Shown here: piece by piece, positions 10,304-22,818 of the stretch
How positions within the stretch are numbered: the stretch's first letter is position 1
Layout of the letters: each line of letters begins with the position of its first letter
Source of the DNA: Aricia agestis
Taxonomy: Eukaryota; Arthropoda; Insecta; Lepidoptera; Lycaenidae
Direction: 5' to 3'
DNA length: 64,000 nt
Assembly (NCBI RefSeq): GCF_905147365.1
Contig: NC_056408.1
Coordinates: 2,790,001 to 2,854,000, forward strand
Program-made: the position numbers and the translations under genes
The notes under the pieces: generated by a model
Told to the model about the DNA's origin: nothing
Seen by the model: only the letters and a program-made list of their open reading frames with translations
The model's database searches: none

Positions 10304-10700
10304 AATATAATGTCGATTATTTCAACTATTTAGCGAATTTTGCAGTATGCGAAGTAGTATGACGGCCGACGCCACCAGCTTTCGGCAGAATTTTCAGTCC
10401 AACTTCTACTGCTACTTCTATCTATTTCCCGGCTCGTAATATAATTGTACAGCTGCAGGAATGTTTTATAGAATATTAGGTGTCCCGGTGAACTTCGTGT
10501 CACTTTAAAACCTTCCCTGGACTTCTAAGAATATATTTTAATACTAAAATCAGCCCAATCCGTTCAGCCGTTCGAGTTTTAGCGCGACTAACACATTTGA
10601 AAATCCATTTTTATAATTTAAGAAGATTAACTAGGTACTTACACAAAAAATATAAAAAAATCAAAACGGCGAACCTTTAAGAAATTCGAGAAAAAAAGGA
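10304..10700. other. Intron sequence, nothing firm
   Basis: AT-rich. 'aatccgttcagccgttcgag' near 10558 is a Helitron-like module fragment. Confidence 0.4.
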
Positions 10701-10707
10701 TTTTTTT

Positions 10708-11005
10708 TTAATGAAATAAGGGGGCAAACGAGCAAACGGGTCACCTGATGGAAAGCAACTTCCATCGCCCATGGACACTCGCAGCATCAGAAGAGCTGCA
10801 AGTGCGTTGCCGGCCTTTTCAGAGGGAATAGGGTAATAGGGGAGGGTAGGGAAGGAAATAGGGTAGGGGATTAGGCCTCCGGTAAAACTCACTCACTCGG
10901 TGAAACCCAGCGCAAGCGCTGTTTCACGCCGGATTTCTGTGAGAACATGGTATTTCTCCGGTCGAGCCAGCCCATTCGTGCCGAAGCATGGCCTCCCACG
11001 TATAA
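10708..11005 (-). repeat. SINE-like interspersed repeat, copy 2
   Basis: Reverse orientation of the 3297-3628 family, with 'ggtcacctgatggaaagcaa', 'ccatggacactcgcagcatc' and 'cccattcgtgccgaagcatg'. Confidence 0.75.
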
Positions 11006-11151
11006 AATTTGCATTTTTTTGCAAAAGCAAAATAAATAGTTAAGAACCTCATTGTATGGTTAAATGATTAAGTCATTCTCTAAAATGTACGAATAACTAA
11101 AATTAAAAATAAATGATGAAATGAATAATTAATTTTTCTTGTATATAATAC

Positions 11152-11476
11152 TATCTACAGGTTGTAACATAAGTGATAATAATTTAGTTAGGGTAAGTAT
11201 TTATATAGTGTGTCCCTTGTATAGAGTTCACTCTGAATTTTTGTTTTGTGATTTGCATTATTTTTTTTGGGCCGGGAAATTGGCTCTACCCACTAAAACC
11301 CGACCGTGTTCCTTTCTGCATGGGCAAGCGCCCTGGCGAAAAGAGTTTGCCTATACGAAAGTGAAAAAAATATGTTCTCTTTCAGCGCTACTACTTTTAC
11401 AGTAAACTCTATACACGGGACTCATACACTGTACACACCCTAAAGTATTATCACTTAGTATTGTTATACCCTGTAT
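11152..11476. mobile_element. Palindromic MITE of the 'acagggtgtaac' family, diverged
   Basis: Left end 'ctacaggttgtaacataag', right end 'gttataccctgtata'. Inside, 'cccttgtatagagttcact' is mirrored by 'agtaaactctatacacggga'. Shared with 30044-30281, 30399-30600, 32621-33122, 57081-57273 and 62862-63063. TA at the ends suggests a Tc1/mariner-type source (inference). Confidence 0.7.
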
Positions 11477-12080
11477 ACTAATATTATGAAGCTGAAGTGT
11501 TTGTGTGTTTGAAAGTGCTAATCTCAGGAACTGCTTGTTCGATTTGAAAAAAATATTTTTGTGTTGGATAGCCCATTTATCGAGGAAGGCTTTAAGCTAA
11601 TAAATAACGCCGTTTTTAGTATTTTCCTGGATATTCAGGTTATGATTGAATTTACGTTTAGTTGAAAATGCGAACTTAAAATGCCTAATATCTCGGCTCC
11701 GATATAGTTTAGCTATATGTCCCCCATGATAAAGTTTACTCCCCTTGATATGTTCTTTCATAATAAGCCGGTTTGGTGAGTGGCCGCGAGATTTGAAAAT
11801 GACGCCAATATTACCCAAACCCCTTTAATATTTAATATTTAAAAGGGGCTCCGATACAACAAACGTGATTTTTTAAACATTTTTTGCTCGTTATTAATGA
11901 TGACAACAGATGGCCACCTGAAATGTTCATAAAATATTCAGTTTTATTTGTGCTTTAATATTTCATAATAAAATTTATAATGAAGGGGGGCTCCCATACA
12001 AAAACACAATTTTTTTTCTTGTTTTGCTCTAAAGTGGTACGGAACCCTTCGTGCGCGAGTCCGACTCGCACTTGGCCGAT
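11477..12080 (-). repeat. Helitron-like fragment plus reverse 'GGTTCCGTAC' element
   Basis: 11480-11610 has 'aatattatgaagctgaagtg' and 'gggctatc...aatctcaggaact' modules. From about 11640 the reverse 'GGTTCCGTAC' family runs to 'gtacggaacccttcgtgcgc' and 'actcgcacttggccga'. Confidence 0.65.
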
Positions 12081-12510
12081 TATTTTTTGGTAGTATAAGC
12101 TTAAAATCCTTCAGAAAAACGTAAAATCACTATATGTTTCAATATAAATTTTAAGGAGTCCTGTCGATTTCTCATGGATTGCATCATCAGATCACCACTT
12201 TTGTGATCATGTTACCAAATTCGGGCTACTTCTCATACAACAACAAAATAATTTTGGAAATCGGTCTTCAAACGATGGAGTTGTCCGCGAACCAATATAA
12301 AACAAGTGAAATATATCCTCCTCCTTTTCGGAAGTCGGTTAAAAAGTAGCCTAAGTTATGCCTTACTACATCAGCTATGTGCCAAAAAAAGTCCCGTCAA
12401 AATCGCTCCAGCCATTTCAGAGATTAGCCGGAACAAACAGACAGACAGACAGACAAACATACAGACAAAAATTGTAAAAAATGTTGTTTTGGTGTATGTA
12501 CCCTAAATAC
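12081..12510 (+). repeat. Dispersed repeat with GACA run
   Basis: Includes 'cctcctccttttcggaagtc' (also near 18850, 'cctcctcctttttggaagtc') and ends after a CAGA/CAAA run. Same family as 9100-9240. Confidence 0.55.
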
Positions 12511-13260
12511 ATTCAATGCATCTAGTAAAAAACGGTTCTTTCAATATTACAAACAGACACTCCAATTTTATTTATATGTGGTACTTATAGATAACTAGTT
12601 TTCCGATGAAAAATGTGTTGACACTTAAAAACGACTATAAATATTTTGCATTATATAGCTGTCTCGTTAAAATACAATTCTCATTAGTGTAAAAGTATAA
12701 ATAAACAATTAATAATGTTTAATATTAAATATTAGACGATGCTTTGACACACTTCGTGTGCGGTTTTCGCTATCTTTAACCTCGAAACACTTTCTGTTTT
12801 GTTGTTACGTATACATAATATATAGATCACGGATTTAAATATAAATTATATGAATGGAATTCATGTCAGATCTATTTATTGATGCAATAAATTTGTCACG
12901 ATTTGGTACACTTCCGTAGGAATTTGGATAAGAATTACCGCGAGAAAAAAGAAACATATTTTTATGCTTCCACGAGTGTATTTTATTCGAAGCTATATAA
13001 TTGCAATTTTTTTTATAAATTACTAGACGATGCCCGTAGATACGTTTGCACAAATAATCGTTTGTAGCTCAGGAGACCCCAGAGTCGCCCCCCAGAGTCT
13101 ACGCCCTGTGCCTGGGCACGGGTAGCACCGCCCTATTTACGGCACCTATCTAGAGAATTTATTTAGGCCAAAGTCTGGTCTAATATTATAGATAAGTTAT
13201 CTTGTATTTGATACGATCAAAGTGTAAAAGTTTAGAGTATAATTTATGACAATGTGTTTA
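12511..13260. other. Intron sequence, nothing recognised
   Basis: AT-rich. No coding-like frame or repeat boundary was identified. Confidence 0.5.
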
Positions 13261-13267
13261 ATAGTAC

Positions 13268-13418
13268 CATCGAGGAAGTTGATTCCTATGCAATTGACAG
13301 ACCAACGTTATTTGGTCGAATATGTCAATTCAATGTTAATTGTGATCTGTCAGCTGGGTTTGACGTAACGCAACCAAACTACGTAGGTCCCCGATTTGCG
13401 TAGGAATCAACTTCTCTG
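13268..13418. mobile_element. hAT-like MITE
   Basis: It starts CA(TCG)AGGAAGTTGATTCCTA and ends with the inverse TAGGAATCAACTTCTCTG. It is flanked by ATAGTAC on both sides (13261-13267 and 13419-13425). A 7-8 bp duplication and CAG...CTG-type ends point to hAT. About 150 bp, non-coding. Confidence 0.7.
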
Positions 13419-13425
13419 ATAGTAC

Positions 13426-14430
13426 ATATCAGATTAGTGGGCGTCCACCAAAATAAATCTTATAAGAAAGTGAAAATATTTCGTACAATCAATTAATTAC
13501 TATAATGATTAATAATTATAAATATGAAACAAAAAATATGTTTACATTTTATTTATTATCTCAAGATTAATAGTTAGAACACTAAGCAATATTAGAAACG
13601 GACATTATTTTTGAATTAATTAATTTTTGTGACCTTGCTTCAATGTTAGCTCGATTGCTCTATAATATATTTTTTAAACTTTTTTTTAAATTCTGTGTGT
13701 TTATAAATTTCATTGTTTTTGGTTTTTTAAATTGAATGTTCTCCATTTTATTTTCAACTTTTTTTCAACTATGTACTTAACATAGTTTTTATTCTTACTC
13801 GCTTAATTTCCCGGTATAGCATTGAACCCGAAAATGCTATTTGCCATTAATTATAATGAAAATTAATCTTCGATTAAATGTGACATTATCTACTTAGCTT
13901 TACAAGGTTGATTTATTTTCACCAAACAAAAATAAATTCACTCCAATACCTTAAAGAGAGACATGCATAATTTAACCAAAACAATCAGTTTCATCGACAA
14001 TAAATCGATATTCGGTTACAGTGATGCAACTAAACAAAACCGGTAAAATTCCGGACCCTTGTCCGCCACAAACTGTTATCCTTACGCTACTGACCAACTT
14101 TCCGTAATTAATCGTTTTACGCGACCCAAGGATTATCGTGTGCACAGTGATACCAGCCTTCGGAAATATTTCCTCCCAAACTTAGGACTATTTAAGTTTC
14201 ATGAACAAATTAGTCTTTTACCATTTCTGCTCATCACCAAAAGCCAACATAGCTTAGGAAATAGGAATTTTAGGGGTCTTTGAAGTATTTATGTTTTTGA
14301 AGTTGGTTACTCCCCAGGCTTTTAGCATACACTTAAGTCTTTTAGATCACATAACTACATAATTTATGAAGAAATTCCCTAATATTTTTCAAAGCCAGAA
14401 ACTTTGAAAGAATTTAAAAGTTTAATTATT
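13426..14430. other. Intron sequence, nothing recognised
   Basis: AT-rich sequence. The longest open frame (14059-14283) has no splice or codon signal that would support it. Confidence 0.5.
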
Positions 14431-14434
14431 ATAA

Positions 14435-14681
14435 CTAGCTAAAAGCCGAGCTTTGTGAGCAACCAAGTCAGTCAATTCTGTCCACTCTGGTAAAGGTGTG
14501 ACAACGCGGCTCGCGTTGTCACACCTTGACTGACTGACTGATAACAAATCTATATATTATAAAAATCCTTGATCTGATGATAACATATCTACATATAAAT
14601 AAAAATAAAATAAAAATACAAATACACAATTGTATTTTGTACAATTGTGTATTTTTACACAAGTTCCCTTGCTCGCCCTGA
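14435..14681 (-). mobile_element. Short non-autonomous Helitron, family with TCAGGGCGAGC start
   Basis: On the - strand it starts TCAGGGCGAGCAAGGG after A and ends 'agctcggcttttagCTAG' before T. That is the A|T insertion with TC...CTAG ends expected of Helitrons. It contains a perfect 16-bp hairpin (14493-14527, 'aaggtgtgacaacgcg' arms). Same family as 19623-19850. Confidence 0.8.
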
Positions 14682-14689
14682 TAATAATA

Positions 14690-15570
14690 AATCATTTATT
14701 TGCACAATAATAACACATCATACAAACAGTACAAAAAAAAGAATTTGTGCAAATTGGCGGTCTTACCGCTTCAAGCGGCTTCTTCAAGTTTAATAGCAAT
14801 CTTAAATAGAACACGAATTAGGTATCCGGTAATTAATTTCCCTATGCCCATCTGCGAAGATAATACTCTGCTTTTAAAGTGGTAAATTTTGAAGTTGGCA
14901 TCACTGACTCTCGGATAATACATTGATTAGCGCGCACGTGGTCACCTAAATCATTTTTACTGCGATTTTATGACCACCAATAAGTACTTTATATTTTCAT
15001 TTTATCTTTACATTGAAACGTTTATTTTAATAGCTTGTTCTGGCAACTGGCGATAAATTGACGTTCAAAATAATTGCAATTCAAGCTTTGTGGGTTGCGA
15101 TTTTATTGCTATCAATATTTACCGTTATCAGTTACTACTTATGCGATGAAACTTTACTGAGATATCAAGTTATACAATGTTAAACAATGATTTTTTGTCA
15201 GGTACTCAAAAGTCGGCTTATTTTGTTTCATATTAACCTTCATGATAAGATAGTTGCTAAATTAGAGTTAAATAAAAACAAATAAAGACTATTTTATAAT
15301 CTTAAAATTGTTCATCTAGGTATCTATAAGGTTAATAAATATCGAACTTATTAATATCTCACTATTTTCGCTAAGTATGCCCGTTGAGGACATTTTATAA
15401 TAGGAAGATAAACTACACAATACCTCCCATCTGTTGAAACTGACTGAACAAACATCTTCACTCTCTAAAGCACTCAACATTCCGTGACGTAACGCCAAAA
15501 TCCACCAAACACTTGAGCGCTAGAAATCTTCACTTAAAAACTGCTTTCTCAATTCTTATAAGTGTTTAAG
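14690..15570. other. Intron sequence, nothing recognised
   Basis: No supported gene or repeat boundary. Confidence 0.5.
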
Positions 15571-15579
15571 CCTGTGTCA

Positions 15580-15795
15580 GATATACTTCGATTTAGAATT
15601 TCTTTATATTATGATACGAGACGACGCCCGCATCTCCATTGCACCAAAATTCGCTTATTGAGCGGGAACCGTAAATTTTTCGGGGCTAAAATGAATCCTA
15701 TGCCCTTTCCCGACACATCTCCATACCTATCAAAATCGGTTCAGTAGTTTGGGCATGAAGGGGTAACACACTTTTTATTTATAATATTAATATGG
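15580..15795 (-). mobile_element. Helitron-like fragment
   Basis: Carries 'cgggaaccgtaaatttttcg', 'atcaaaatcggttcagtagt' and 'tttataatattaatatgga', which match the 22819-23007 and 45894-46904 Helitrons in reverse orientation. The outer ends are not sharp. Confidence 0.55.
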
Positions 15796-16210
15796 ATCCT
15801 GGAATCTATACTGTACTCGGCGAAACGAGGCGGTAGCGGTCATTGGCGCTAAATTAAAACTGCTCGCACTGTATTTAGAATATTTAAGAGTAAAATTGAC
15901 CTCTTATAAAGACACAAATTATTACATATTCATCGGAAAACCTCTTGGTAATTCTTAGAATGATAATTTCCAATTTTTTATGAGTTCATAATGATATGCT
16001 TCATATTCAGTTCATATCGAGTATGCAAAATACGATATCGCCCTTAGACTAGAAATGTATCTCGATTCTCCAAGTACATAATAGCCTAGTAGTTAGAACT
16101 TAATGCACTTGACCCATTTTGAACAAAATATCATCTTCCATTATAAAAAAAAAAGTTTTTAAGATAAACAAAGTGTGATAAGTGCCAAGCTAGTAAAGGG
16201 ATATAATAAA

Positions 16211-16263
16211 TATTCTCTTTTAGTACATACTACGAACTACGTAGTATGTACTAAAAGAGAATA
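16211..16263. repeat. Perfect hairpin, 24-bp arms, 5-nt loop
   Basis: Left arm 16211-16234 and right arm 16240-16263 are exact reverse complements ('tattctcttttagtacat...'). No target duplication or known element accompanies them. Confidence 0.95.
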
Positions 16264-16529
16264 CGTAGGTAGTACGGGCCTTTATGAATAAAGTACCTGG
16301 ATGACCGAGCTTTGCTCGGTATAGCAAACCCTCATTGACTTCGTGTTACTTAATAACGCCATCTGTTGGTCGTTAAAACAATTAGTTGCTAACAAAATAG
16401 TATTATTATTCGCCAATAGATGTCAGGAAGAGTCATATTTTTCAGTTTATCGATTATCGATAAAACACGAATAAAAAGACATTTTCTGAAAATGATTCCT
16501 AGCTAGATCGATTTATCGCCCCCGAAACC

Positions 16530-16530
16530 A

Positions 16531-16587
<57 letters not shown>

Positions 16588-16622
16588 TAATATATATATA
16601 TAATATTATATATAATATATTA
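16530..16622. repeat. (TA)n and TAATAT-rich microsatellite
   Basis: TA dinucleotide run passing into 'aatattataatatata' repeats. Confidence 0.9.
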
Positions 16623-17420
16623 AAAATTAAAATTAGACTAAACTTAGCCAAAAGAATACTTAACTACGTAGACTAAAATTGTCCAAATCGGTTGGGCCGT
16701 TCTCGAGTTTTAACGAGTCTAATAAAATTTAAAATTAATTTTTATCCATATAGATTCAAAGTCAAACAAAAATGTAAGCTATATAATTTATGAAGAAGAT
16801 ACAATTTACTGTATCACAAAATTAATTTTAGTTATTAATCTCGTAATTGGTCTCGTGGGGGTCGTTTGACCCGTCAACCCGGCATCGGCAGTGCAGTCGT
16901 CCGATGATACGATTAAATAACAACGTGACTTCATTCATAAAACTCCGGTATAATCGCTCTACTACTACACTACGCTACGGCTTGTTTATATCACTGTTTT
17001 GTATCGATTTTGATTCTAGTACAAACTTTTTTATTTACTTCTTCATAATTAATATGATTTTGTCACAAGGATTTCTTTTATTACGACTTTATTATTTACC
17101 TTAATTGCACTGCATTTAAGAGTATTTGTTTTAATTACAATGTTTGACAACTGAAAAAAGTTTTCGGTTAGGTACACATTGTGTTAGATTTCTTTTCGTA
17201 ATTTATTTTTATTATTTCGTAAACGTTTACAATATTCATCTTATAAATTTTGATACACTTCATTTTTTAATGTCTTATACCATATTTTCTATAGATATTA
17301 AAAATATATATTTTCCCGCTAGCAGTATAATTTCGCGCGTTTTTCACTTTCGCATTTACCGCACTCACCTACCTCGGGCAAACGAACCGAACACTAGGCC
17401 ACACACAAATAGACACAAAA
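16623..17420. other. Protease 2 intron 1, 5' part
   Basis: AT-rich. A Helitron-like 'aaatcggttgggccgttctc' module lies near 16684. No coding evidence. Confidence 0.45.
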
Positions 17421-17427
17421 AACTCAC

Positions 17428-17488
17428 TGCAGGGCTTGCAGGCGCGGGCTGCGGCCAGCACGGCCAAGAGGCACAAGGCTCGGAGCAT
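17428..17488 (-). CDS. Trypsin-like serine protease 2, exon 1 (signal peptide)
   Basis: The ATG at 17486-17488 opens a 20-codon exon, MLRALCLLAVLAAARACKPC, ending in a phase-1 donor (TGCA|GTGAGT, donor at 17422-17427). The peptide is a textbook secretion signal, with likely cleavage after ARA. The leftover A joins CG of the exon at 5505-5664 to give Thr, so the junction reads CKPC-T-CG-VARRAR-VVGG. This restores the C-x-x-C-x-C-G arrangement seen in protease 1 (CPEC-H-CG). Phase, strand and motif all fit, across an intron of about 11.8 kb. The pro-peptide would be only 13 residues, unusually short for an insect S1A enzyme. Transcript proof is missing. Confidence 0.82.
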
Positions 17489-17540
17489 GTCTGGCGGAGG
17501 CGGGCTCGGCTCTGGAGGCAGGGGGCGCCGCCGGCCCCGC

Positions 17541-17547
17541 TATTATA
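17541..17547 (-). promoter_or_regulatory. TATA-like box of protease 2
   Basis: On the - strand TATAATA lies about 53 bp upstream of the ATG, within a GC-rich stretch (17430-17680) that stands out from the AT-rich background. Spacing puts the start of transcription near 17510-17516, leaving a short 5' UTR. Confidence 0.5.
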
Positions 17548-17679
17548 GGGGGCGCTGGCGGCCAGGGTGATGCCAAGTTCACGGGTACGAGCGCCCGCCC
17601 CACCGCCGCGCGAGATACTGACCTTCGTCTATCCTTCACATTTGTCCCACTTACCGCGCTGCGGGTCAAAATTAATGGT

Positions 17680-19440
17680 GTGACATCGCGCGGCTAGTGA
17701 AGACCATGTGCGAATACGTTCACGGGTTGACCCCATGACTCGACCTGATGAACGGAGCTTCAAAAGCTACACTGAAAGTTATAATTGATAAAAAGACATC
17801 TTAATATAAAATCGATAAAAATAATTATGAAATTAATTAGGAAATCGGATTAAGGAAGGACTGAGGAAACAAACAAAAAAGCCCATTCAAGGCGATTACC
17901 ACGTAACGGACTTCGTTACGGCAAGTTTTGATCTCGTCTTAACACTGTTCCGGCGTAAGTAAACACTGACACAATAACCTTTTTACAGATTTTATGCTAA
18001 TTAATATAAGTTAATTTGAATATGTTTTTATTTGAGCGCGGTATTTGCCGTATATTAGGGAGGTATGAACGATTAACTTAATTCACTTATCTCGATATTC
18101 GATATCACTTAACTTTATGTTCAGTATTTGATTATTGAATTCCAATGATCATTGAGATTTTATTTCATTTAACAGTTAAGTATTCATAAACTTTTGACAT
18201 GATTTTGTTTTGAGAGATTTGAAAGTATCGATTCATAATAATACTTATAACGAATTTACCGTTTAATGTTTTCTAAGAAAAAAATCTTATTCCAAAAATA
18301 GAAAAGGACATAAAAAGGATGCTTATTTTTATTGTTTATAAAATTTGTTATAATATTATTATTACACCTATTTTACAGTTTAATTTCATAATTTAACATT
18401 ATGACAAAAATTATAACATTATAAAAATAACAAAAAAAAAAATGGCAAGAGACAGGACAATAACAACTATAAATGCAAATGATTTTCCACATTGATCATT
18501 TATCATTTATCATTGACATCTTTTACTGTCATAATGTAGCACAGTTTACTGGAAATCTGTTAGCGACTGCACTCTACTACGTTATGTAATTGGGCCATTG
18601 TCTATCATAAGGACGTATGCGTTTGAAATTAAAATGCATGGTGATTAATACAGCCTTATTTGTCGCAGTCGGTTAATCGTTTTGTGGAAATTTTGAAGGA
18701 TTTTCTCAGACTATAGGATTTTTTAAATTGTATATACATACGTTTTTGAGTTTTTTGACATGGCGTTTGTCAATTTAACAGTGTTGTTGATTTGTTTACT
18801 TACTGACAGTAGCCAATCAAAAAAATATCCACAGCCGAACATAATATAGCCTCCTCCTTTTTGGAAGTCGGTTTAAAAGCGATAGTGAATGGATAAACTT
18901 TTTTCGGAGAAGCTCAGAAGCCGAATATTATTCAATTTTATGCCCAGTTCTTGAGTACAGGTGTTATAAAGAACTATTAGTCAAAGAAAAGTTAAGTGAC
19001 TTTCATGACGTTAGTTAAAAAGTATTGAACAAGATAATGTGATGAAGATGCGTTATTATGGTCGACCTTTGACCTCATTAGTCATTAATAAAAACATCTC
19101 CCTCTACATATTTAAAACCAGTTTTAAATGTAGCATAAAAAGTGTTTTATAAGTAACCTAAAATGTATACTGTAGATGTGATGTATGTGTCCCTTGAATA
19201 ACGTTAAACCCATTTATTTCAATCTTCTTCTGACAAAAGCTCCACTAAAATGTATAGGTACATAACTAGGACATTTTGAAATATTCTCTACAACTTCTCT
19301 ACGTATCTGTCGGGCATCCATTGTTCATTAACTCATTGTTCCTAAACCTTTTGAGTGAAAGGTCTAGGAGATCACAAGACTAGATTAGGCTCTAGTCTCT
19401 AGGTACTGCGCACTAGGCGGAGGCTGGACGCGTTACGTAA
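17680..19440. other. Upstream region of protease 2, nothing recognised
   Basis: Mostly unique-looking AT-rich DNA. 'cctcctcctttttggaagtc' (18850) links one piece to the dispersed family at 12300. Confidence 0.45.
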
Positions 19441-19456
19441 ACGGATGGTGGCTCTC

Positions 19457-19613
19457 TTATATTCGGCCGGACTTGCTCAACAGCTTACGCAATTCAGGAC
19501 TTGCGTTTTGCAATTTTCGATATTGGTCTTGTGCGCAGTTGCACTGACCTACCATAAATACACATTGGCACATATCGCTGGCACATTTCGAGCCTTTCCA
19601 TTCTGGGTAGATA
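19457..19613 (-). CDS. Candidate terminal exon, Cys-rich, unknown function
   Basis: On the - strand, after a possible acceptor 'tttacccag' near 19613, an open frame reads WKGSKCASDMCQCVFMVGQC, then NCAQDQYRKLQN, and ends KLLSKSGRI-stop at 19457-19459. Five cysteines within 20 residues and mixed polar composition look like real protein rather than AT-rich noise. A Helitron (19623-19850) sits immediately upstream and cuts off whatever preceded it. I do not recognise the family; it could be an old gene exon or a transposon fragment. Confidence 0.35.
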
Positions 19614-19622
19614 CTGGGTAAA

Positions 19623-19850
19623 CTAGCTAAAAGCCGAGCTTTGTGAGGGCTCGTCGTCACACATTGATGACTGATGACAACACATCCACATACAAAAAAC
19701 CTTGGCTGACTATGATAACACATCTACATATAAATAAAAAATACCTACTATGTTAAAGCACAAATCAATAGGCGTGATAGTTTTTCCGTAAAGTGTACAA
19801 CCAAATGTACAGGTTGTGGGATATACTAGGGCTCGCTTCGCTCGCCCTGA
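19623..19850 (-). mobile_element. Short non-autonomous Helitron, same family as 14435-14681
   Basis: On the - strand it starts A|TCAGGGCGAGCGAAGCGAGC and ends 'agctcggcttttagCTAG'|T. Internal 'gataacacatctacatataa' is shared with the other copy. 228 bp. Confidence 0.82.
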
Positions 19851-19859
19851 TTACAACAT

Positions 19860-21110
19860 GATTACAACAGTTCAGTTAGTTTTAAAAAAAAATGTCCAAG
19901 CGAGTCCGCCCCTCGCAAAGCTTTCCATACCACATAAACAAGATTGACCAACCGACAGATAGTCATGCCGAATCTATAATAGGAGTTCCGTTTTTTGCCA
20001 TTTGGCCAAAGAATGGCAAAGCGTCATGCCAAATCCCATTACATTCTTCATACCTAACTTCACATTTGATATCAAATATTGTTTAACTAAGTATCCGAGT
20101 TTATTAATCCGCAATCTAGAAGCTGATGGTCTGTCGCGCGCTGTCGCTACATTTTGAGCAGTCGTAACTGACTACAAGTGCCCAAAAAGTAAGAAAAGTC
20201 TTGCTGGCCACTGGTCGTGTTTGTGGTGAGTCTGCGGCGACCCTAATGTAATGAATCGTTTCATACGATAGCGCGAAAGTCCTATAAACTTGGGTACCGT
20301 TACTCAAAATATTTCGTTGTATAGGAGGAAAAGTTTTATACTAACCCTAATAAAAGCTTTTATCATTTTTCCAAATTTTGCATTATTTATTAGTTATAAG
20401 TTATATATTTTTTTAAATTTATAATTTTAGAATTAGGTGAGTTTATCTGCCAAATTGAATATAAAGTATAGTTCCTGACTCAGTATATTTAGAGGCAGTA
20501 AAATTAATTTAAGTTTTAATAAGAAGTTATTGTGAAATTTCTAATTAAAGTTTTGACAACGCTAAAAATATTTAATTGTAGGCACAAAACTGATAACATA
20601 AATAAAATACAATGCACAAATGAAAAATGATAAAACACATAATATGATCTATGGTAAATCTACCAGTCTTTCCACTCACAGACTCATGTCCTGAAATTTT
20701 CCGTTTCCGATTTAATTTCGATATCTTCGAATATCTCGCAATAATCAGTTGTTTTTAAAAACATATTTCATTATTTACATTTTGTTTTCCTTATATTCAT
20801 TTTGATATATTTTATCAACATCGCATTGCATAAAACACATAATATTATTGTATCTTTCCGAGTAAAACTTCCATTACATGTCGAAATAGTGGCTCAGTAT
20901 AAACAGTTTAAATATCATACAGTAGACTAAATCAGCCAAGTTGTGGAAATCAAATTCATGCAATACTGAAATAAATTTTACTGTAATATGCAGTATTATT
21001 GGTTGTGGGAGCATATTCGTGATCGTAAAGCTGTTAAGAAGCTTAAAGCTTTTTTACTGGTCCCAAACATTCGATATTAGTTTTCGATTGTCACCCTTAT
21101 TTAGACTCTA
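19860..21110. other. Intergenic, nothing firm
   Basis: A moderately GC patch at 20110-20300 looks like a repeat fragment, but I cannot place it. No gene is supported. Confidence 0.4.
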
Positions 21111-21116
21111 AGGGAG

Positions 21117-21775
21117 ATCGCAGACGGCACACTTTTTCGGAGTCTGCGGCGGAGTCTGCGGCGCGCAAAAAGCGGTTCACGGATTTTTCACAGACTAAAC
21201 GCACACGACGCACATCTTCGATCATTCTGTCCGCTGAACTTTAGCGATGTAGACGCTATGGAAATCGTGCAGAGATCGCGAAATATTATTTTGTACTTGA
21301 AGTACAGAAAAAGAAGAAAAATTGAAAATTTTGGGTACATTCTATAATTTCGGAAAGATTACTGAATACAGTTCCATATTAAATTCCGTAATTTAAATTA
21401 ATTTAAAAAAAAACCGTATTTTGTTTTTTCTTTAGACATCAACTATGTCCAAACAGGAGTTGAATATACATTACAGCACACTTCCACAATTTTCTTTTTA
21501 AATGTCTATTATGATGTTCTGCCTTAGAAGTATCATAAATTGCTGGTCTGGTTCGTATTTCTTGAATTAACATCGTTACATCGATTCCTGGCGCCATGGC
21601 AATACATCACTACAAATGCAGATTGCATACTAAAAGTGTGCGCCGTCGGCGTTAGCGCGTGTTGAAGCAAACGTTCAATTTTTTTCGCACACTTTTTGTT
21701 CGGCGCGGTGCGGTGTGCCCGAATTACACGGTTTTTTTGTGCGCCGGACTTTTTGCGTGTCGTGTGCGTTACTAC
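21117..21775. repeat. GC-rich inverted-repeat region (possible MITE)
   Basis: 'cgcagacggcacactttttc' at about 21120 is roughly mirrored by 'aaaagtgtgcgccgtcggcg' at about 21625. Further CGCAC-rich repeats follow to 21770. It looks like one or two diverged foldback elements, with ends not defined. Confidence 0.45.
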
Positions 21776-22093
21776 ATATAATTGCATAGGTTATATTTCC
21801 ACAAACCAAAAAGTGCGTCATGGATAGTCTGTCGTCTGCGCAGCACCTAAAGCTATCTGAAAATGTGTGCGTGTGTCTAGTTGGGCAGTTTGTTAACTAC
21901 TGTGTCTTATTTAAATACTATGTTACAACTACGTCACTGCGAGACAAAACCTTATATGTAAATATTAAAATTCTTTTGTTATCCTATTTATATATTTTAT
22001 TGGCTCATAAATCATACTTCACATTTTCTATTGTTTTAGGGTTCTTTAGGAACTAAACGAATCAGTAGGCAAAATATAAACAAAATCACTCAT

Positions 22094-22140
22094 AACTCAT
22101 AAGTATATTAAATATGGATTATTTAATATACTTATGAGTT
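22094..22140. repeat. Perfect hairpin, 21-bp arms, 5-nt loop
   Basis: Arms 22094-22114 and 22120-22140 are exact reverse complements, with loop tggat. Confidence 0.95.
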
Positions 22141-22800
22141 ACAATACAAATAATACAAATAAGTATACGTACAGTTTATGGATTCCACAAACTACTTCAT
22201 CTGCTTTACTAGATAAGCTTTTTTATAAGTTAAAATGTCGTACTTAAAGGTGCCAAACTTGAATAAGAATAAAAGTTATTGAAACTGCAAATTTTGATGT
22301 GTTGATATGGATTTTTTCGGTTTAACAGATACATACACAGAATCAATCATATCACTACAAAGCATGTTGTTAATTTTTTTTCTCATACTACCTTTAACAA
22401 TAAGATGGAATATGTTCTGAGTCCCTCGACGATAATGCAACTCTGTCCATAAACTCATGTACTTGACCCGAATATAATCTATATCAATATTAGTCAATAT
22501 TTAGTATTTAGCCGTTACAATTAAGGTATTTAGATCACTGGCAGCTATTTATATTCGGTAACATTGACCTAGAATACGACTAATTATTGACATCGGATGA
22601 GTTGCAAGTTGCAACAGTAGTTCCGTCATCCATTAAGAAAAAGAAAACAAATATCTCAGTATTAAAATTATGCCCCGTGCAAGTTTCTTACGCCGGTTCT
22701 TCTCGCCGGGATAGTTCCCGAACCGGTGGTAGGCACCGTAGCTAATATTAACATTCTGAAAGTATTTTCTTAAAATCTACTCAGAAATAAAACATGTTTT
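22141..22800. other. Intergenic, with a LINE 3'-end trace
   Basis: 22682-22745 ('cttacgccggttcttctcgc', 'gaaccggtggtagg') resembles lepidopteran LINE 3' ends and is related in reverse to 48540-48605. The rest is unassigned. Confidence 0.4.
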
Positions 22801-22818
22801 ATTTTATTTTATCATCAA

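Noticed and set aside
17424..17669. 81-residue - strand frame MTRSAVSGTNVK...
   Set aside because: GC-rich promoter/5' UTR of protease 2 in the wrong frame. The signal-peptide frame from 17488 has the coherent product and donor.
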